64,000 nucleotides of DNA, from positions 1 to 64,000 of the forward strand of contig JABDMH010000105.1 of the NCBI GenBank assembly GCA_013001595.1, written 5' to 3'. This document shows, piece by piece, positions 27,678 through 37,343 of the stretch. Under the pieces are notes generated by a model that had not been told where the DNA came from, ran no database searches, and saw only the letters and a program-made list of their open reading frames with translations. The position numbers were made by a program, and so were the translations under genes. Position 1 is the first letter of the stretch. Every line of letters starts with the position of its first letter. The stretch comes from Saprospiraceae bacterium (GTDB taxonomy: Bacteria; Bacteroidota; Bacteroidia; Chitinophagales; Saprospiraceae).

Positions 27678-28867
27678 GATGAGAATACTCGCTTTACTTT
27701 GTTTAGGCCCATTACCAACTTATGTATATCTTCTTTGTCCGTATATATCCCCACTGATGCGCGCATTGTAGATGGAACACCGAGTGCTTGATGAAGTGGC
27801 TGAGCACAATGATGGCCAGCTCGAATGCATATGCGATGCTCTCCCAATATAGTGGCTGCATCGTGGGGATGGACATCATCCAGGGTGAAAGAAACGCATC
27901 CCAACTTTGGAACAGCAGCAGCCAAAACTTCAACACCTGATGCTTGTAGAGTCTCAGTCAAGTAGTGAGTGATTTCCTTCGCATGATCATAGACCATATC
28001 GAGACCAAGTTCTTCCATAAAATCCATAGCTGCCTGTAAGCCAAGGGCTCCAGCTAGGTGTTTTGATCCCGGTTCGAGTCGCTGCGGCAGCGACAACATG
28101 TCGAACGATCCTTCATTTACTTGTCCTACCATCCCTCCGCCAAAAGCAGTTGGTCTGATTTCTTGCAGCGCTGCTCGCCTACCAAAAAGTACCCCAATAC
28201 CTGTAGGTCCATATAGTTTATGGCCAGAGAACACTAAAAAATCACAGCCGAGGGCTTGTACATCAATCTCCATGCGTCCGATACTCTGCGCAGCATCTAC
28301 CAATGTCAAGGCATTCATCTTTCTGGCCGCAGGTACAATAACATCAATGGGATTAACTACTCCAAGTACATTAGACACTTGAGTCACTGCCACCATCTTG
28401 GTCAAGCGATCGATCATCAAGAGTCCTCTATCTAAATCCAATGTACCATCCTTCTGTAGTGGTATCACTCGCAGCTCCGCTCCAGTTTTATTAGACAGTT
28501 CCAACCATGGGATATAGTTGGCATGATGTTCCATTTGCGAGATCACAATATTGAACCCACGTTCAAACAGATGTGCCAAACCATTGGCAACCAAGTTGAT
28601 GGAAGCAGTAGTTCCAGCAGTGAATATGATTTGATTGTGCGCTTCAGCATTGATGAAGTGCTGTACCGAGGTTCTCGCATCTTCAAAAGCCTGCGTAGCT
28701 CTCGCCGCCAGTGGATACAAGCCACGTTGTACGCTGCCATATCCCTGCGTATATGCATGATGAATTCGGTCTATGACCACTTGTGGTTTATGAGCCGTGG
28801 CCGCTGTATCTAAGTATACGTGTGGATACGTACTGAAGATGGGAAAGGCCGACTTGATGTTTTGCAA
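27674..28867 (-). CDS. sufS: Cysteine desulfurase, SufS group
   Basis: 397-residue PLP-dependent class V aminotransferase-fold enzyme releasing sulfur from cysteine. Lys217 in FSGHKLYGPTG binds PLP; His114 (MEHHAN), Asp191 and Gln194 (VDAAQS) contact the cofactor; Cys354 in RAGHHCAQPLH carries the persulfide, in the short-loop SufS context. Length fits the group. It is the first gene of a tight three-gene unit (4-base overlaps) with sufU and the TIM-barrel gene. Besides Fe-S assembly it could supply sulfur for molybdenum-cofactor sulfuration, given XdhC next door. Confidence 0.93.
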   Translation of the reverse strand: MQNIKSAFPIFSTYPHVYLDTAATAHKPQVVIDRIHHAYTQGYGSVQRGLYPLAARATQAFEDARTSVQHFINAEAHNQIIFTAGTTASINLVANGLAHLFERGFNIVISQMEHHANYIPWLELSNKTGAELRVIPLQKDGTLDLDRGLLMIDRLTKMVAVTQVSNVLGVVNPIDVIVPAARKMNALTLVDAAQSIGRMEIDVQALGCDFLVFSGHKLYGPTGIGVLFGRRAALQEIRPTAFGGGMVGQVNEGSFDMLSLPQRLEPGSKHLAGALGLQAAMDFMEELGLDMVYDHAKEITHYLTETLQASGVEVLAAAVPKLGCVSFTLDDVHPHDAATILGEHRICIRAGHHCAQPLHQALGVPSTMRASVGIYTDKEDIHKLVMGLNKVKRVFSS

Positions 28868-29113
28868 TAGAGCACCTTTTTATTGGACTTAAAGTTAGGG
28901 AATGTTGGTGACGTTATTCAAGAACCGGATTACAGTCACTATCGCAGAATGCAGTGATAAATACCTTCCTGTAACCTGATGCAAATTAGCGCTCTGGCGA
29001 AAGTCGAGATCCCTCTACTGGATTTAGCACCAATGTTGCCAAAAAGTGCTTCGGAAAATGGTTTTAGAATTGCCATACATTATTGCTATAAATGAAGATT
29101 TTGTCATTAGAAA

Positions 29114-29749
29114 ATGATGATCTTAGATCCAGACATGGATGAGAAAGGAATCGCAGACAAAAAAGAAGAGCCAACTGCACAGCATCTCACAGCCCTCGTC
29201 CTGGCTGCTGGCCTTTCAAAGCGTATGGGTATCATTAACAAGTTACTATTGCTAGTGGATGGTGAGCCTATGCTGCAGCATGTGATCCACGCGCTGATCG
29301 CTTCGACCATCGATCAGATAATCGTAGTTCTCGGACATGAAGCTGACCAGGTACAAACGATTGTACCAAATCATCCCAAACTGTCCACCATTATAAATGT
29401 TGACTATCGGCTCGGTATGTCAACTTCCATCAAAGCCGGAGTAAGTCAATTAGATCCTGCTACGGAAGGATGCTTGATTTGCTTAGGTGACATGCCCTAT
29501 CTAAGCACATCCGAATACAACCAACTGCTTGAATATGCGAGCACTAATTCCGACCCTGGTATGATACTGCGGCCTAGATTTGAGCAAATGGGGGGCCACC
29601 CAGTTTTCTTTGGTAAAGCTTACTTCCCCTTTCTCAAAAACCTGGGGGATAGGGATCTGGGAGCACAAGTCATTTTACGTGAACATGTCAACTCCATTCA
29701 GTACATCGAGATGACGTCAGATCACTGCCTACTCGATATTGATCAGTAG
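29114..29749 (+). CDS. MocA/MobA-like molybdenum-cofactor nucleotidyltransferase
   Basis: 211 residues. Nucleotide-binding start ALVLAAGLSKRMG (27-39) with INKLLLLVDGEPML, then CLGDMPYLS (metal/NTP site) and GGHPVFFGKAYF. This is the MobA-like NTP transferase pattern of MocA, which makes molybdopterin cytosine dinucleotide for hydroxylases of the xanthine dehydrogenase family. About 25 N-terminal residues precede the fold and are charged; a later start near residue 26 is possible. The gene stands alone on the plus strand, 2.8 kb from the XdhC gene; the two probably serve the same enzyme encoded elsewhere. Confidence 0.85.
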   Translation: MMILDPDMDEKGIADKKEEPTAQHLTALVLAAGLSKRMGIINKLLLLVDGEPMLQHVIHALIASTIDQIIVVLGHEADQVQTIVPNHPKLSTIINVDYRLGMSTSIKAGVSQLDPATEGCLICLGDMPYLSTSEYNQLLEYASTNSDPGMILRPRFEQMGGHPVFFGKAYFPFLKNLGDRDLGAQVILREHVNSIQYIEMTSDHCLLDIDQ

Positions 29750-29773
29750 CATTGTCAAATGACCTAATTCCGT

Positions 29774-30901
29774 CTAAAATGTGATGACTCCCTTGGCAAT
29801 CCTTCCGTTTAGCATATCATCAAAAGCCGCATGCAAATCACGTGGTGAATACTCTTTGGATATCAATTCATCTAATTTCAATCGCCCTTGATCATAGAAT
29901 TCAAGTATCTGCGGAAAATCTTTCGTTGGATCGCACTTGCCGTAGAGTGGATTGATATAAATCTTATCCCACTCAAATAAATTCATATCGATGGTAAGGT
30001 CTTGTTCTATGCCACTTACCTGGACCGCCATGCCAGCATTTCTTACCATCATTAGTGGAGCGGCACCAAGTGCCGGCACGCCGGTACATTCAAAAGCGTA
30101 GTCGGCACCTCTCCCGGTCAGTTGCCATACCTCCGCTTTCACTTTATCCAAAACATGTTCACCATCATCTACCTTAACCTGATAAGTGCTACCGAACTCT
30201 TCACTTAACTGTAGTCTATGAGCTGATCGATCCACAGCTATGATTTGCTCAGCTCCTGATATCTTAGCACCCTGGATGATGTTAAGACCAACCCCACCTA
30301 CCCCAATGACAACGACTGAGGCTCCTCGTTCTACCTTAGCGGTATTGAGTACAGACCCGACTCCTGTCATCACCCCACAACCAATAATACTTGCTGGAGC
30401 AAATGATATATTGGTGTCAAAGGGAATGGCTGCCGCAGCTTTAACCACGGTATGCTGAGCCATGGTGCCTAAATTGAATGACCTTAGGATGCCCTCATCG
30501 CGAAAACGGGTACGATCCAGGTCAGCATGACCAGCATTCCATTTCCCACCGTGCACCACAGGAGAATTTCGCTCACAAATGTTGGTCTGTCCCTGTAAAC
30601 ACTGAAAGCACGAGCCACAGGGTATGGCCCAATTGAGAATCACACGATCACCTACTTTCAGGTGTGAGACCTTCTCACCCACTTCCAGAACTACCCCGGC
30701 ACCTTCATGACCTACAATAAATGGGCCCTCCCAATGCATCACAGAATCGTAATCAGTATGACAGATGCCCGAGGCCTTTACTTCAACCAGTACCTCGTCT
30801 TCCCCGGGAGGAAAAACTTCGATGTCCTCATAAGAAAACTTTCCCTTGCCGTCAGCAATAATCGCTTGTGATGTCAGCATATCTATGGTTGTCAAAATCA
30901 C
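29774..30901 (-). CDS. Zinc-dependent alcohol dehydrogenase (class III-like MDR)
   Basis: 375 residues. Catalytic zinc ligands Cys47 (GICHTD), His65 and Glu66 (VGHEGAGVV); structural zinc ligands Cys95, Cys98, Cys101 and Cys109 (PCGSCFQC onward). The NAD-binding loop is VIGVGGVGLNII. The GVMTGVGSVLNTAKVERG segment is that of the class III/formaldehyde-dehydrogenase-like and aryl-alcohol dehydrogenase branch. Substrate unknown, probably a primary or aromatic alcohol or an aldehyde adduct. An ATG seven codons downstream (30878-30880) is an alternative start. It is convergent with the MocA-like gene (24 bases between stops). Confidence 0.87.
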   Translation of the reverse strand: MILTTIDMLTSQAIIADGKGKFSYEDIEVFPPGEDEVLVEVKASGICHTDYDSVMHWEGPFIVGHEGAGVVLEVGEKVSHLKVGDRVILNWAIPCGSCFQCLQGQTNICERNSPVVHGGKWNAGHADLDRTRFRDEGILRSFNLGTMAQHTVVKAAAAIPFDTNISFAPASIIGCGVMTGVGSVLNTAKVERGASVVVIGVGGVGLNIIQGAKISGAEQIIAVDRSAHRLQLSEEFGSTYQVKVDDGEHVLDKVKAEVWQLTGRGADYAFECTGVPALGAAPLMMVRNAGMAVQVSGIEQDLTIDMNLFEWDKIYINPLYGKCDPTKDFPQILEFYDQGRLKLDELISKEYSPRDLHAAFDDMLNGRIAKGVITF

Positions 30902-31021
30902 TAAAATAATGAACCTTCAATAGTAAAATGGATTCATTACGATGCATCAATAAAAATGTCACAAAATGGTCAGTATCCAGCTGCACTTCACAGTGTAGCA
31001 AAGTTTTCGAATCGGCCATTC

Positions 31022-31029
31022 TATATTTG
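31022..31029 (+). promoter_or_regulatory. Possible Bacteroidota-type promoter element for hemH
   Basis: TATATTTG matches the Bacteroidota -7 consensus TAnnTTTG and lies 20 bases before the hemH ATG, which would leave a short leader. No clear TTTG -33 element is present at the normal distance, so the call is tentative. Confidence 0.35.
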
Positions 31030-31049
31030 TCCACATAAATCATGGATAC

Positions 31050-32072
31050 ATGCTGCGCAAAACAGGAATACTACTCATCAACCTTGGCACTCCCGACCGT
31101 CCTACCAAAAAAGGTGTTCGTAAATACCTCACCCAATTTCTCACTGATGGGCGTGTCATCGACTATCCATGGTTGAGCCGCCAACTATTGGTGCGCGGGG
31201 TCATTATTCCAAGACGCAATGCAAATTCGACTTCTCTATATCAGCAGCTTTGGACATCGGAGGGATCACCCTTGAAGATATATGGTGAAGCTGTCGCATC
31301 CGCAATCAAACAAAGACATCCTGAAATATCTGTGGCTTTAGGTATGCGCTATCAACATCCATCGATCTCCTCTGCCATCGCATCACTCATGGAAGCCCAA
31401 GTAACGGACATCGTTGTGTTTCCGCTCTTTCCTCACTATGCCTCCGCCTCCACTGGATCAAGTTTTGAGGAAGTGATGCGGGTCATAAAATCCCAACAAG
31501 TAATTCCCAGTTTGTATTTTATCCAGGACTACTATGACCACGATGCCTTTCTGGATGTGATCGAAAAACGCAGCCAGTCTTTTGATCTCGCTGCCTATGA
31601 TCACATACTATTCAGCTATCACGGCATTCCCCAACGTCAACTCAAAAAGGCAGATCTAGGAAATCACTGCCTTGCCTCAGAAGACTGTTGCCAGCAACAA
31701 GACCTCTCGAATCGACACTGTTACAGTGCTCAGAGCTATGCAACCACTTTCGCCTTAGCCAAAAAACTTAATTTAGCACCAGATCGGTATACTACATGTT
31801 TTCAATCTCGCTTAGGTAGAGACCCCTGGACCCAACCTTATACTTCAGCAATCATCCAGCGCAGAGCTGAGATGGGAGATAAGAGGTTGTTGGTTTTCAG
31901 TCCAGCTTTTGTTGCTGATTGCCTAGAAACCACCATCGAAGTAGGCGTGGAGTACCAGGAAGAATTTACATCCTTGGGTGGTGATAAAATCGATCTTGTA
32001 CCAAGTCTAAATGATGACCCAGCTTGGATTGAGGCCATTATGACCATCATATCAGAAAGAATAAATCTGTAG
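31050..32072 (+). CDS. hemH: Ferrochelatase
   Basis: 340 residues inserting ferrous iron into porphyrin, the last step of heme synthesis. Start GILLINLGTPDRP; catalytic His191 in FSYHGIPQRQ; Glu in VADCLETTIE. After the active His there is a cysteine group Cys207, Cys213, Cys214 and Cys224 (C-X5-CC-X9-C). That is compatible with the class of bacterial ferrochelatases having an internal four-cysteine [2Fe-2S] site. No transmembrane anchor. holA follows after 3 bases, so the two are co-transcribed. Confidence 0.93.
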   Translation: MLRKTGILLINLGTPDRPTKKGVRKYLTQFLTDGRVIDYPWLSRQLLVRGVIIPRRNANSTSLYQQLWTSEGSPLKIYGEAVASAIKQRHPEISVALGMRYQHPSISSAIASLMEAQVTDIVVFPLFPHYASASTGSSFEEVMRVIKSQQVIPSLYFIQDYYDHDAFLDVIEKRSQSFDLAAYDHILFSYHGIPQRQLKKADLGNHCLASEDCCQQQDLSNRHCYSAQSYATTFALAKKLNLAPDRYTTCFQSRLGRDPWTQPYTSAIIQRRAEMGDKRLLVFSPAFVADCLETTIEVGVEYQEEFTSLGGDKIDLVPSLNDDPAWIEAIMTIISERINL

Positions 32073-32075
32073 ATT

Positions 32076-33080
32076 TTGAAGTACGATCAAATACTTAAGG
32101 AGCTAAAGGCAAACCAATATAAGCCAGTATACTTCTTGCACGGAAATGAACCTTATTACATTGATCAACTGGCTAACTTTTTTGAGGATAATATTTTAGA
32201 CGAGACAGAAAAAGCATTTAACCTAACCATACTTTATGGCAAAGACATTGACCATAAACAAGTTGTAGATCAAGCAAGGAGATTTCCAATGATGGCATCT
32301 CATCAGGTGGTCATCATAAAGGAGGCACAATCCATGTCGGGACTTCAACAATTACAAACCTATATAGAAAACCCTCTGGAAACCACCATTCTAGTCATTT
32401 GCCATAAACATAAAAAATTCGACGGTCGCACTAAGCTGGCCAATGTCGTCAAGAAAAATGCAGTCCTATTTGAATCCAAAAAACCTTACGATAACCAAAT
32501 GCCCGCTTGGATTACCTCCTATCTAACTGGTATAAAACTAAAAATTGGCCCTAAGGAAGCTGCTTTAATTGCAGAATACCTAGGTAATGATTTAGGCAAA
32601 GTGGCCAATGAATTGGATAAATTAGCCATTAATCTATCCAAAGGTCATACCGTAACCGCCGACAACATCCAGGAACACATTGGCATCAGCAAAGATTATA
32701 ACATTTTCGAATTGCAGGATGCCCTGACAGCTCGCAATCACACAAAAGCCTATCAGATCCTTAAATATTTTCAAGCCAATCCACGAAATAATCCCTTGGT
32801 TATGGTGGTTGCCGCACTCTTCGGCTTTTTTTCCAAGGTCTATTTAATGCATACCTTACGCAACGCCCCTGACCGTGAGGTCCAAAAAGTTCTGGGCCTG
32901 CCCACACCCTATTTTGTAAAAGACTATCGTAAAGCAGCTCAACAATTCAATCGTCGCCAAACGGAGAAAATTATCCATCTGCTCAAAAATTACGACCTTA
33001 AATCAAAAGGCGTAGGAAATGCCAGTTCATCAGATCAGTCAATGATGCAAGAAATGATGTATCATATTTTGAGTGTTTGA
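32076..33080 (+). CDS. holA: DNA polymerase III delta subunit
   Basis: 334 residues, TTG start directly after the hemH stop. HolA opens the sliding clamp during loading. Family text: YDQILKELKANQYKPVYFLHGNEPYYIDQL, the segment FPMMASHQVVIIKEAQ, PLETTILVICHKHKKFDGRT, AALIAEYLGNDLGKVANELDKL and the C-terminal collar region (HTKAYQILKYF, NNPLVMVVAALFGFFSK). Length matches the family. The TTG start is supported by conserved N-terminal text with no better start nearby. Confidence 0.92.
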   Translation: MKYDQILKELKANQYKPVYFLHGNEPYYIDQLANFFEDNILDETEKAFNLTILYGKDIDHKQVVDQARRFPMMASHQVVIIKEAQSMSGLQQLQTYIENPLETTILVICHKHKKFDGRTKLANVVKKNAVLFESKKPYDNQMPAWITSYLTGIKLKIGPKEAALIAEYLGNDLGKVANELDKLAINLSKGHTVTADNIQEHIGISKDYNIFELQDALTARNHTKAYQILKYFQANPRNNPLVMVVAALFGFFSKVYLMHTLRNAPDREVQKVLGLPTPYFVKDYRKAAQQFNRRQTEKIIHLLKNYDLKSKGVGNASSSDQSMMQEMMYHILSV

Positions 33081-33228
33081 ATGCTTAACCTCAAAGGTAA
33101 CTCCTAACCATCATTGAACGAAAAATTCGACTATTTTAATAGGAAGGAACCAGGCAGTTTGACACACAACTATTATGCCCACAATATGGTCTCGACCGAG
33201 AAACAATTTCGCATGCTATGCCGATCAA

Positions 33229-34203
33229 TTACCGAGTTGATTTAATTAAATCTGCAAAAGCCCGATCGATCAACATCTCATGGCCACCTTCAAACACATA
33301 AACAAATACGTCATCATTAAAGCTCCGTTGAAAATGAATGTCTCCCCTATTCGACTCACCAACCATCCGGTATCTGGCATTTCTACGTTCCAATAAACTC
33401 AGCATCTCACCTATAGAAATGGTTGCCGATTTTTCCTGACTGGCAAAATCTCGGACCACTTTGTTGTAAAATTTCAAACTCTGAGTAATGGGCACACTGC
33501 CCTCATATCCGTCGTGAATGCCCGCATATATGCTAAGCTGACTACCCTCTCTTTCCAAAATTGGAGTCTGCATATAATATGGAGATCTACTCTTAGCCTC
33601 AGAAACATTTAATACAAATGTGCCCTCTTTCACTCCTTCAGGATTGGTTACTTGAGCGATGTCGTTAGCATACTTGTTCTCTCGACCCACAGATTCATAA
33701 TACCAATCCACAAGGTTTGAAATGGGCACCCATGCTGAATATGATCGAGCACGATATCGACTCTTCATGTAGGACAGCAGCGTCGCATACCCCCCACCAC
33801 TGCTTCCAATGATGTGGATCTGGGAGGTGTCAACATTTCCATGTTCGATTGCGAATGCTATGGCATCATCCATATCGTGGATGGCTTGTACACTGCCGCA
33901 TGCCATTGGATTGTCATTCGGACCTCGAAAATGAGGGTGAATGTAATTGAAACCTTTCTCATAAGATTTCCAAGCCAACGAATCAGCTTGATCATAGCCA
34001 GCACTCCAACTATGAAGACTTACAATAAGTGGTTGCTGTACATCACTGTCACTAGTAAAGAAATAGGCAGGTTGTCTGACCTGATCAAGGGAAGAGGTAA
34101 TCTCCACAACCTCGCAACCTGGTGGCCAATCGAATGCTACTGGAGTCAAGTCAAATTGTTGGCCCATCAACAGTATCAAACAAATGAAAGAATAGGAAAA
34201 CAT
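33229..34203 (-). CDS. Exported alpha/beta hydrolase (esterase/prolyl-oligopeptidase type)
   Basis: 324 residues with a signal peptide (MFSYSFICLILLMG). The alpha/beta hydrolase fold shows HSWSAGYDQ, FRGPNDNPMACGS, the nucleophile elbow HIIGSSGGGYATLL (second Ser of GSSGG), and SIYAGIHDGYEG with an acidic residue and a late His in FEGGHEMLID. The text resembles the S9-like esterase group found beside polysaccharide genes, including feruloyl or acetyl esterase-like proteins. It lies 128 bases downstream of araA on the same strand. Substrate unknown. Confidence 0.78.
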   Translation of the reverse strand: MFSYSFICLILLMGQQFDLTPVAFDWPPGCEVVEITSSLDQVRQPAYFFTSDSDVQQPLIVSLHSWSAGYDQADSLAWKSYEKGFNYIHPHFRGPNDNPMACGSVQAIHDMDDAIAFAIEHGNVDTSQIHIIGSSGGGYATLLSYMKSRYRARSYSAWVPISNLVDWYYESVGRENKYANDIAQVTNPEGVKEGTFVLNVSEAKSRSPYYMQTPILEREGSQLSIYAGIHDGYEGSVPITQSLKFYNKVVRDFASQEKSATISIGEMLSLLERRNARYRMVGESNRGDIHFQRSFNDDVFVYVFEGGHEMLIDRAFADLIKSTR

Positions 34204-34330
34204 AATGCAACTATTTTAATACGTCCTCCTTAAAGGACTAGTATTAGCCCAGAAGGAAATAAAATACCCCGCTAATATTTTTGCGCATTTCTTATCAGGA
34301 CAACCTAAGTCCTGCTACCCAAACTACTAT

Positions 34331-35824
34331 TTAATAACTTCCCTCATTCCAACGCAATTCATTTTTAATTCCACGGAGATCGGCACCCTCATCAATGACA
34401 ATAAGTTCGATACCAGCCATTTCCGAAAAATCCTCCATGGAGGCAACGCTAAGTGCCTGGCTAAAACAAGTATGATGGGCTCCGCCAGCTAGGATCCATG
34501 CCGCTGCGGCTGTCGCCAAACTTGGTTCTGGTTTCCATAATGCTCTTGCTACAGGAAGATTGGGCATATTCATTTCTTCTTCAACAACCTCAACAGTATT
34601 GACGAGTAATCTAAACCTATGTCCAAGATCGATTAGCGCTACATTTAGGGCTCTGCCAGGACGACTATTAAATACCAACCTCACTGGGTCCTTCTTACCT
34701 CCTATACTTAGTGGATGAATTTCACAAGAAGGTTTAGATCCTGCAATCGAGGGACAAATCTCCAACATGTGCGCCCCAAGCACCAACTTGTTGCCCGGTG
34801 CAAAATGATACGTATAATCCTCCATAAAAGAAGTGCCACCGGATAATCCAGATGACATTAGTTTCATAGTACGTAATAGTGCCGCTGTTTTCCAATCTCC
34901 CTCAGCTCCAAAACCATACCCATCGGCCATCAAACGCTGTACCGCGATGCCCGGCAATTGATGTAATCCGTGCAAATTTTCAAAGGTGGTGGTGAAAGCC
35001 GAAAATTCTCCTTCCTCTAAAAATCTGCGCAATCCCAACTCTATCTTCGCTGCATCTCGTAAAGAACTATGTTTCTCTTTGCCTTTTCTTAATTCACCTG
35101 CCAGGTGATAGATGTCCTGATACTCATCGACCAGGTGATCAACATCTTTTTCCTCAATGGATTCAACCCTGTTAACCAAATCACCGAGTCCAAAACCATC
35201 TACGCTAAATCCGAATTGTATCTGGGCACTTACTTTATTCCCTTCCGTTACGGCCACTTCCCTCATGTTATCCCCAAATCTAACTACCTTCATGCATTGC
35301 ATCATTTGCCATCCCCTAGCAACCCTTGACCAACTCGATATCTGCTGGATCACATGATCATCCGTCCAGTGCCCTACCACCACTTTGCGCCTGGTGCCCA
35401 TTACAGCATTCAGAAACCCAAATTCTCGACCCCCATGTGCTGTCTGATTGAGATTCATGAAATCCATATCGATGGTTGACCATGGAATATCTCGATTGTA
35501 CTGCGTATGGAGATGCAGCATCGGCTTTTGCAAAATCTTTAGGCCGTTGATCCACATCTTTGCGGGCGAAAAGGTATGCATCCATAAGATCAGACCAACA
35601 CAACAATCTGCTGCATTAGCTTGATGACAAAGTGATACAATATCTGATGTGTTCGTCATTACGGACTTACCAACAATATCAACTGCGATCTCACTTTCGT
35701 TCGTCAGGCCCTTGACGATTGCTTCCGTATGTGCTTTGACCTTGATTAAGGTTTCTTCCCCATAGAGATGCTGGCTTCCAGTCACAAACCAAATTTGTAG
35801 GCCTTCTTGTAAAAGATGTTTCAT
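34331..35824 (-). CDS. araA: L-arabinose isomerase
   Basis: 497 residues converting L-arabinose to L-ribulose. Metal and catalytic residues match the known enzyme: Glu308 (GFGAEGDWK), Glu335 (TSFMEDYTY), His352 (GAHMLEICP) and a His at 450-451 (GGAHHTCFS). Length and N-terminal text ([14 protein letters not shown]) are standard. No araB or araD is adjacent. It starts 38 bases after a sulfatase lipoprotein gene on the same strand, suggesting co-expression. A GH51 arabinofuranosidase gene, currently frameshifted, lies 8 kb away and could supply arabinose. Confidence 0.96.
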   Translation of the reverse strand: MKHLLQEGLQIWFVTGSQHLYGEETLIKVKAHTEAIVKGLTNESEIAVDIVGKSVMTNTSDIVSLCHQANAADCCVGLILWMHTFSPAKMWINGLKILQKPMLHLHTQYNRDIPWSTIDMDFMNLNQTAHGGREFGFLNAVMGTRRKVVVGHWTDDHVIQQISSWSRVARGWQMMQCMKVVRFGDNMREVAVTEGNKVSAQIQFGFSVDGFGLGDLVNRVESIEEKDVDHLVDEYQDIYHLAGELRKGKEKHSSLRDAAKIELGLRRFLEEGEFSAFTTTFENLHGLHQLPGIAVQRLMADGYGFGAEGDWKTAALLRTMKLMSSGLSGGTSFMEDYTYHFAPGNKLVLGAHMLEICPSIAGSKPSCEIHPLSIGGKKDPVRLVFNSRPGRALNVALIDLGHRFRLLVNTVEVVEEEMNMPNLPVARALWKPEPSLATAAAAWILAGGAHHTCFSQALSVASMEDFSEMAGIELIVIDEGADLRGIKNELRWNEGSY

Positions 35825-35862
35825 CTTTACTGCTTGTTTGACAGGGTCTAACGATATTATGA

Positions 35863-37224
35863 TTATTCAGGTCCAGCCCACCAATCATCGAGCAATTGTG
35901 TAAGTGCTTCCACGTGATCATCTTCCTGTGCTGCCAAATTTGTCATCTCCGACTTGTCTTTACTGAGGTCGTAGAGCTCAGCTGGCGCTTCCTCAAGATA
36001 GTCGAGATTTGGAAGAATTAATTTCCAGGGATATTGTAGAGCAATCCGATATTGTAGACTTTCATTGGGTTGCTGGACATCGACAATATCATGATCAAAG
36101 ACTTCTGCGAAAATCGTCTTGCGATCTTCCCGGACCTGTGTATTCAGCAGATTGATTCCGGGTAATTGATCATAAGTAACATCGCAGGCAGAGAGAATAG
36201 TGGGCACTATGTCTATGTTACTAACTTGCGTCTGCCTGTCTAATTTGGCATCAATATTTCCTGGCCAGTGTAGCATCAATGGTGTCCTGATTCCCCCTTC
36301 ATAAGGAGAACGTTTTGAACGTGGAGCATATCTATTGATTACATCTGGTCGCTGGATCCAACCATTGTCTGAAGTATAGATAACCAGTGTTTCCTCATCT
36401 AGACCTTCGGCTCGGAGAAAATCAATCAGTGCCCCACAAGTGTGATCAAACCACTCACACATGGCATAGTACCTGGCCAATGCTTCTGAATCTGTCCGTT
36501 CCATATATTTTTCTAATAAGGAATCTGGAGGCGTATGCGGTGCATGTGGGAGAAATGGAGCATACCAAATAAAAAATGGCGCCTCTTGAGCCTGGCTCTC
36601 CTGCACAAAATCATAAACGGGTTGTAATCCTTCCCTACCGATGACCAGTCCATCATCTCCATGCCGACCTCCTCTGCTGGGGTCGCCATGGGTCATACCT
36701 GCATCAAAATGTCCTTCTTTCCAGGATCCCAACCACCATTTTCCAGTTTGCATGGATCGATAGCCTTGGTCACCCAAATACTGGGTCAACAACTTGTTTT
36801 TATAAAATCGCTGTTTCAAGGTATCGTAGAAAGGTACCCTTGTCCTTCTCCACTCGTCACCGTAGCGATTACCTTCGAAATCAAATGATGGATCGTTTCC
36901 GGTGATGCCATGCTGATAGGCGTACAGTCCTGTGATCAGGGATGCCAATGAAGGGCTACAAAGGGGTGCGGTTACATAGCCGCGGGTAAAGGTCAGTGAT
37001 TGCTCTGCAAGTGCATCTAAACGAGGTGTTTCTATGTCAGGATGACCCATAAATCCATAATCCGTATATGCCTGATCGTCTGATATAATTAACAGAACAT
37101 TCGGAGGCCGTTCCAATGCCTCCTCAGGAGCTTGACACCCTATAAAACACTGGGCTACTAAGCACGAGAATATGGTAGCTCTTAGCCAATAACCAACGGT
37201 ACTATTTCCTCTTTGTCTTATCAT
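35863..37224 (-). CDS. Sulfatase lipoprotein with variant active-site motif
   Basis: 453 residues from the ATG at 37222-37224. I reject an upstream start at 37317 because residues before it do not look like an export signal; the chosen start gives a lipobox FIGC with Cys30. The S1 sulfatase core: [14 protein letters not shown] (Asp49, Asp50) and then CSPSL at 89-93. Cys89 would be the formylglycine residue, but the usual Arg at position 5 of C-X-P-X-R is Leu93. GKWWLG, TSDNGW and YEGGIRTPL are the other sulfatase motifs. Similar C-X-P-S-L sulfatases exist in Bacteroidota and Planctomycetes as I recall; activity here is not certain. araA follows directly. Confidence 0.88.
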   Translation of the reverse strand: MIRQRGNSTVGYWLRATIFSCLVAQCFIGCQAPEEALERPPNVLLIISDDQAYTDYGFMGHPDIETPRLDALAEQSLTFTRGYVTAPLCSPSLASLITGLYAYQHGITGNDPSFDFEGNRYGDEWRRTRVPFYDTLKQRFYKNKLLTQYLGDQGYRSMQTGKWWLGSWKEGHFDAGMTHGDPSRGGRHGDDGLVIGREGLQPVYDFVQESQAQEAPFFIWYAPFLPHAPHTPPDSLLEKYMERTDSEALARYYAMCEWFDHTCGALIDFLRAEGLDEETLVIYTSDNGWIQRPDVINRYAPRSKRSPYEGGIRTPLMLHWPGNIDAKLDRQTQVSNIDIVPTILSACDVTYDQLPGINLLNTQVREDRKTIFAEVFDHDIVDVQQPNESLQYRIALQYPWKLILPNLDYLEEAPAELYDLSKDKSEMTNLAAQEDDHVEALTQLLDDWWAGPE

Positions 37225-37343
37225 GCTAAGCGAAATATTAAAAAAATGAAAAAGTATTATGGTCATAACCGGCCTAAAATGAGCCCTTATAAGCTCATTG
37301 TCTGTCAGGATCAGCAAGTTCTATACCTACTACTTGTCTTTGG

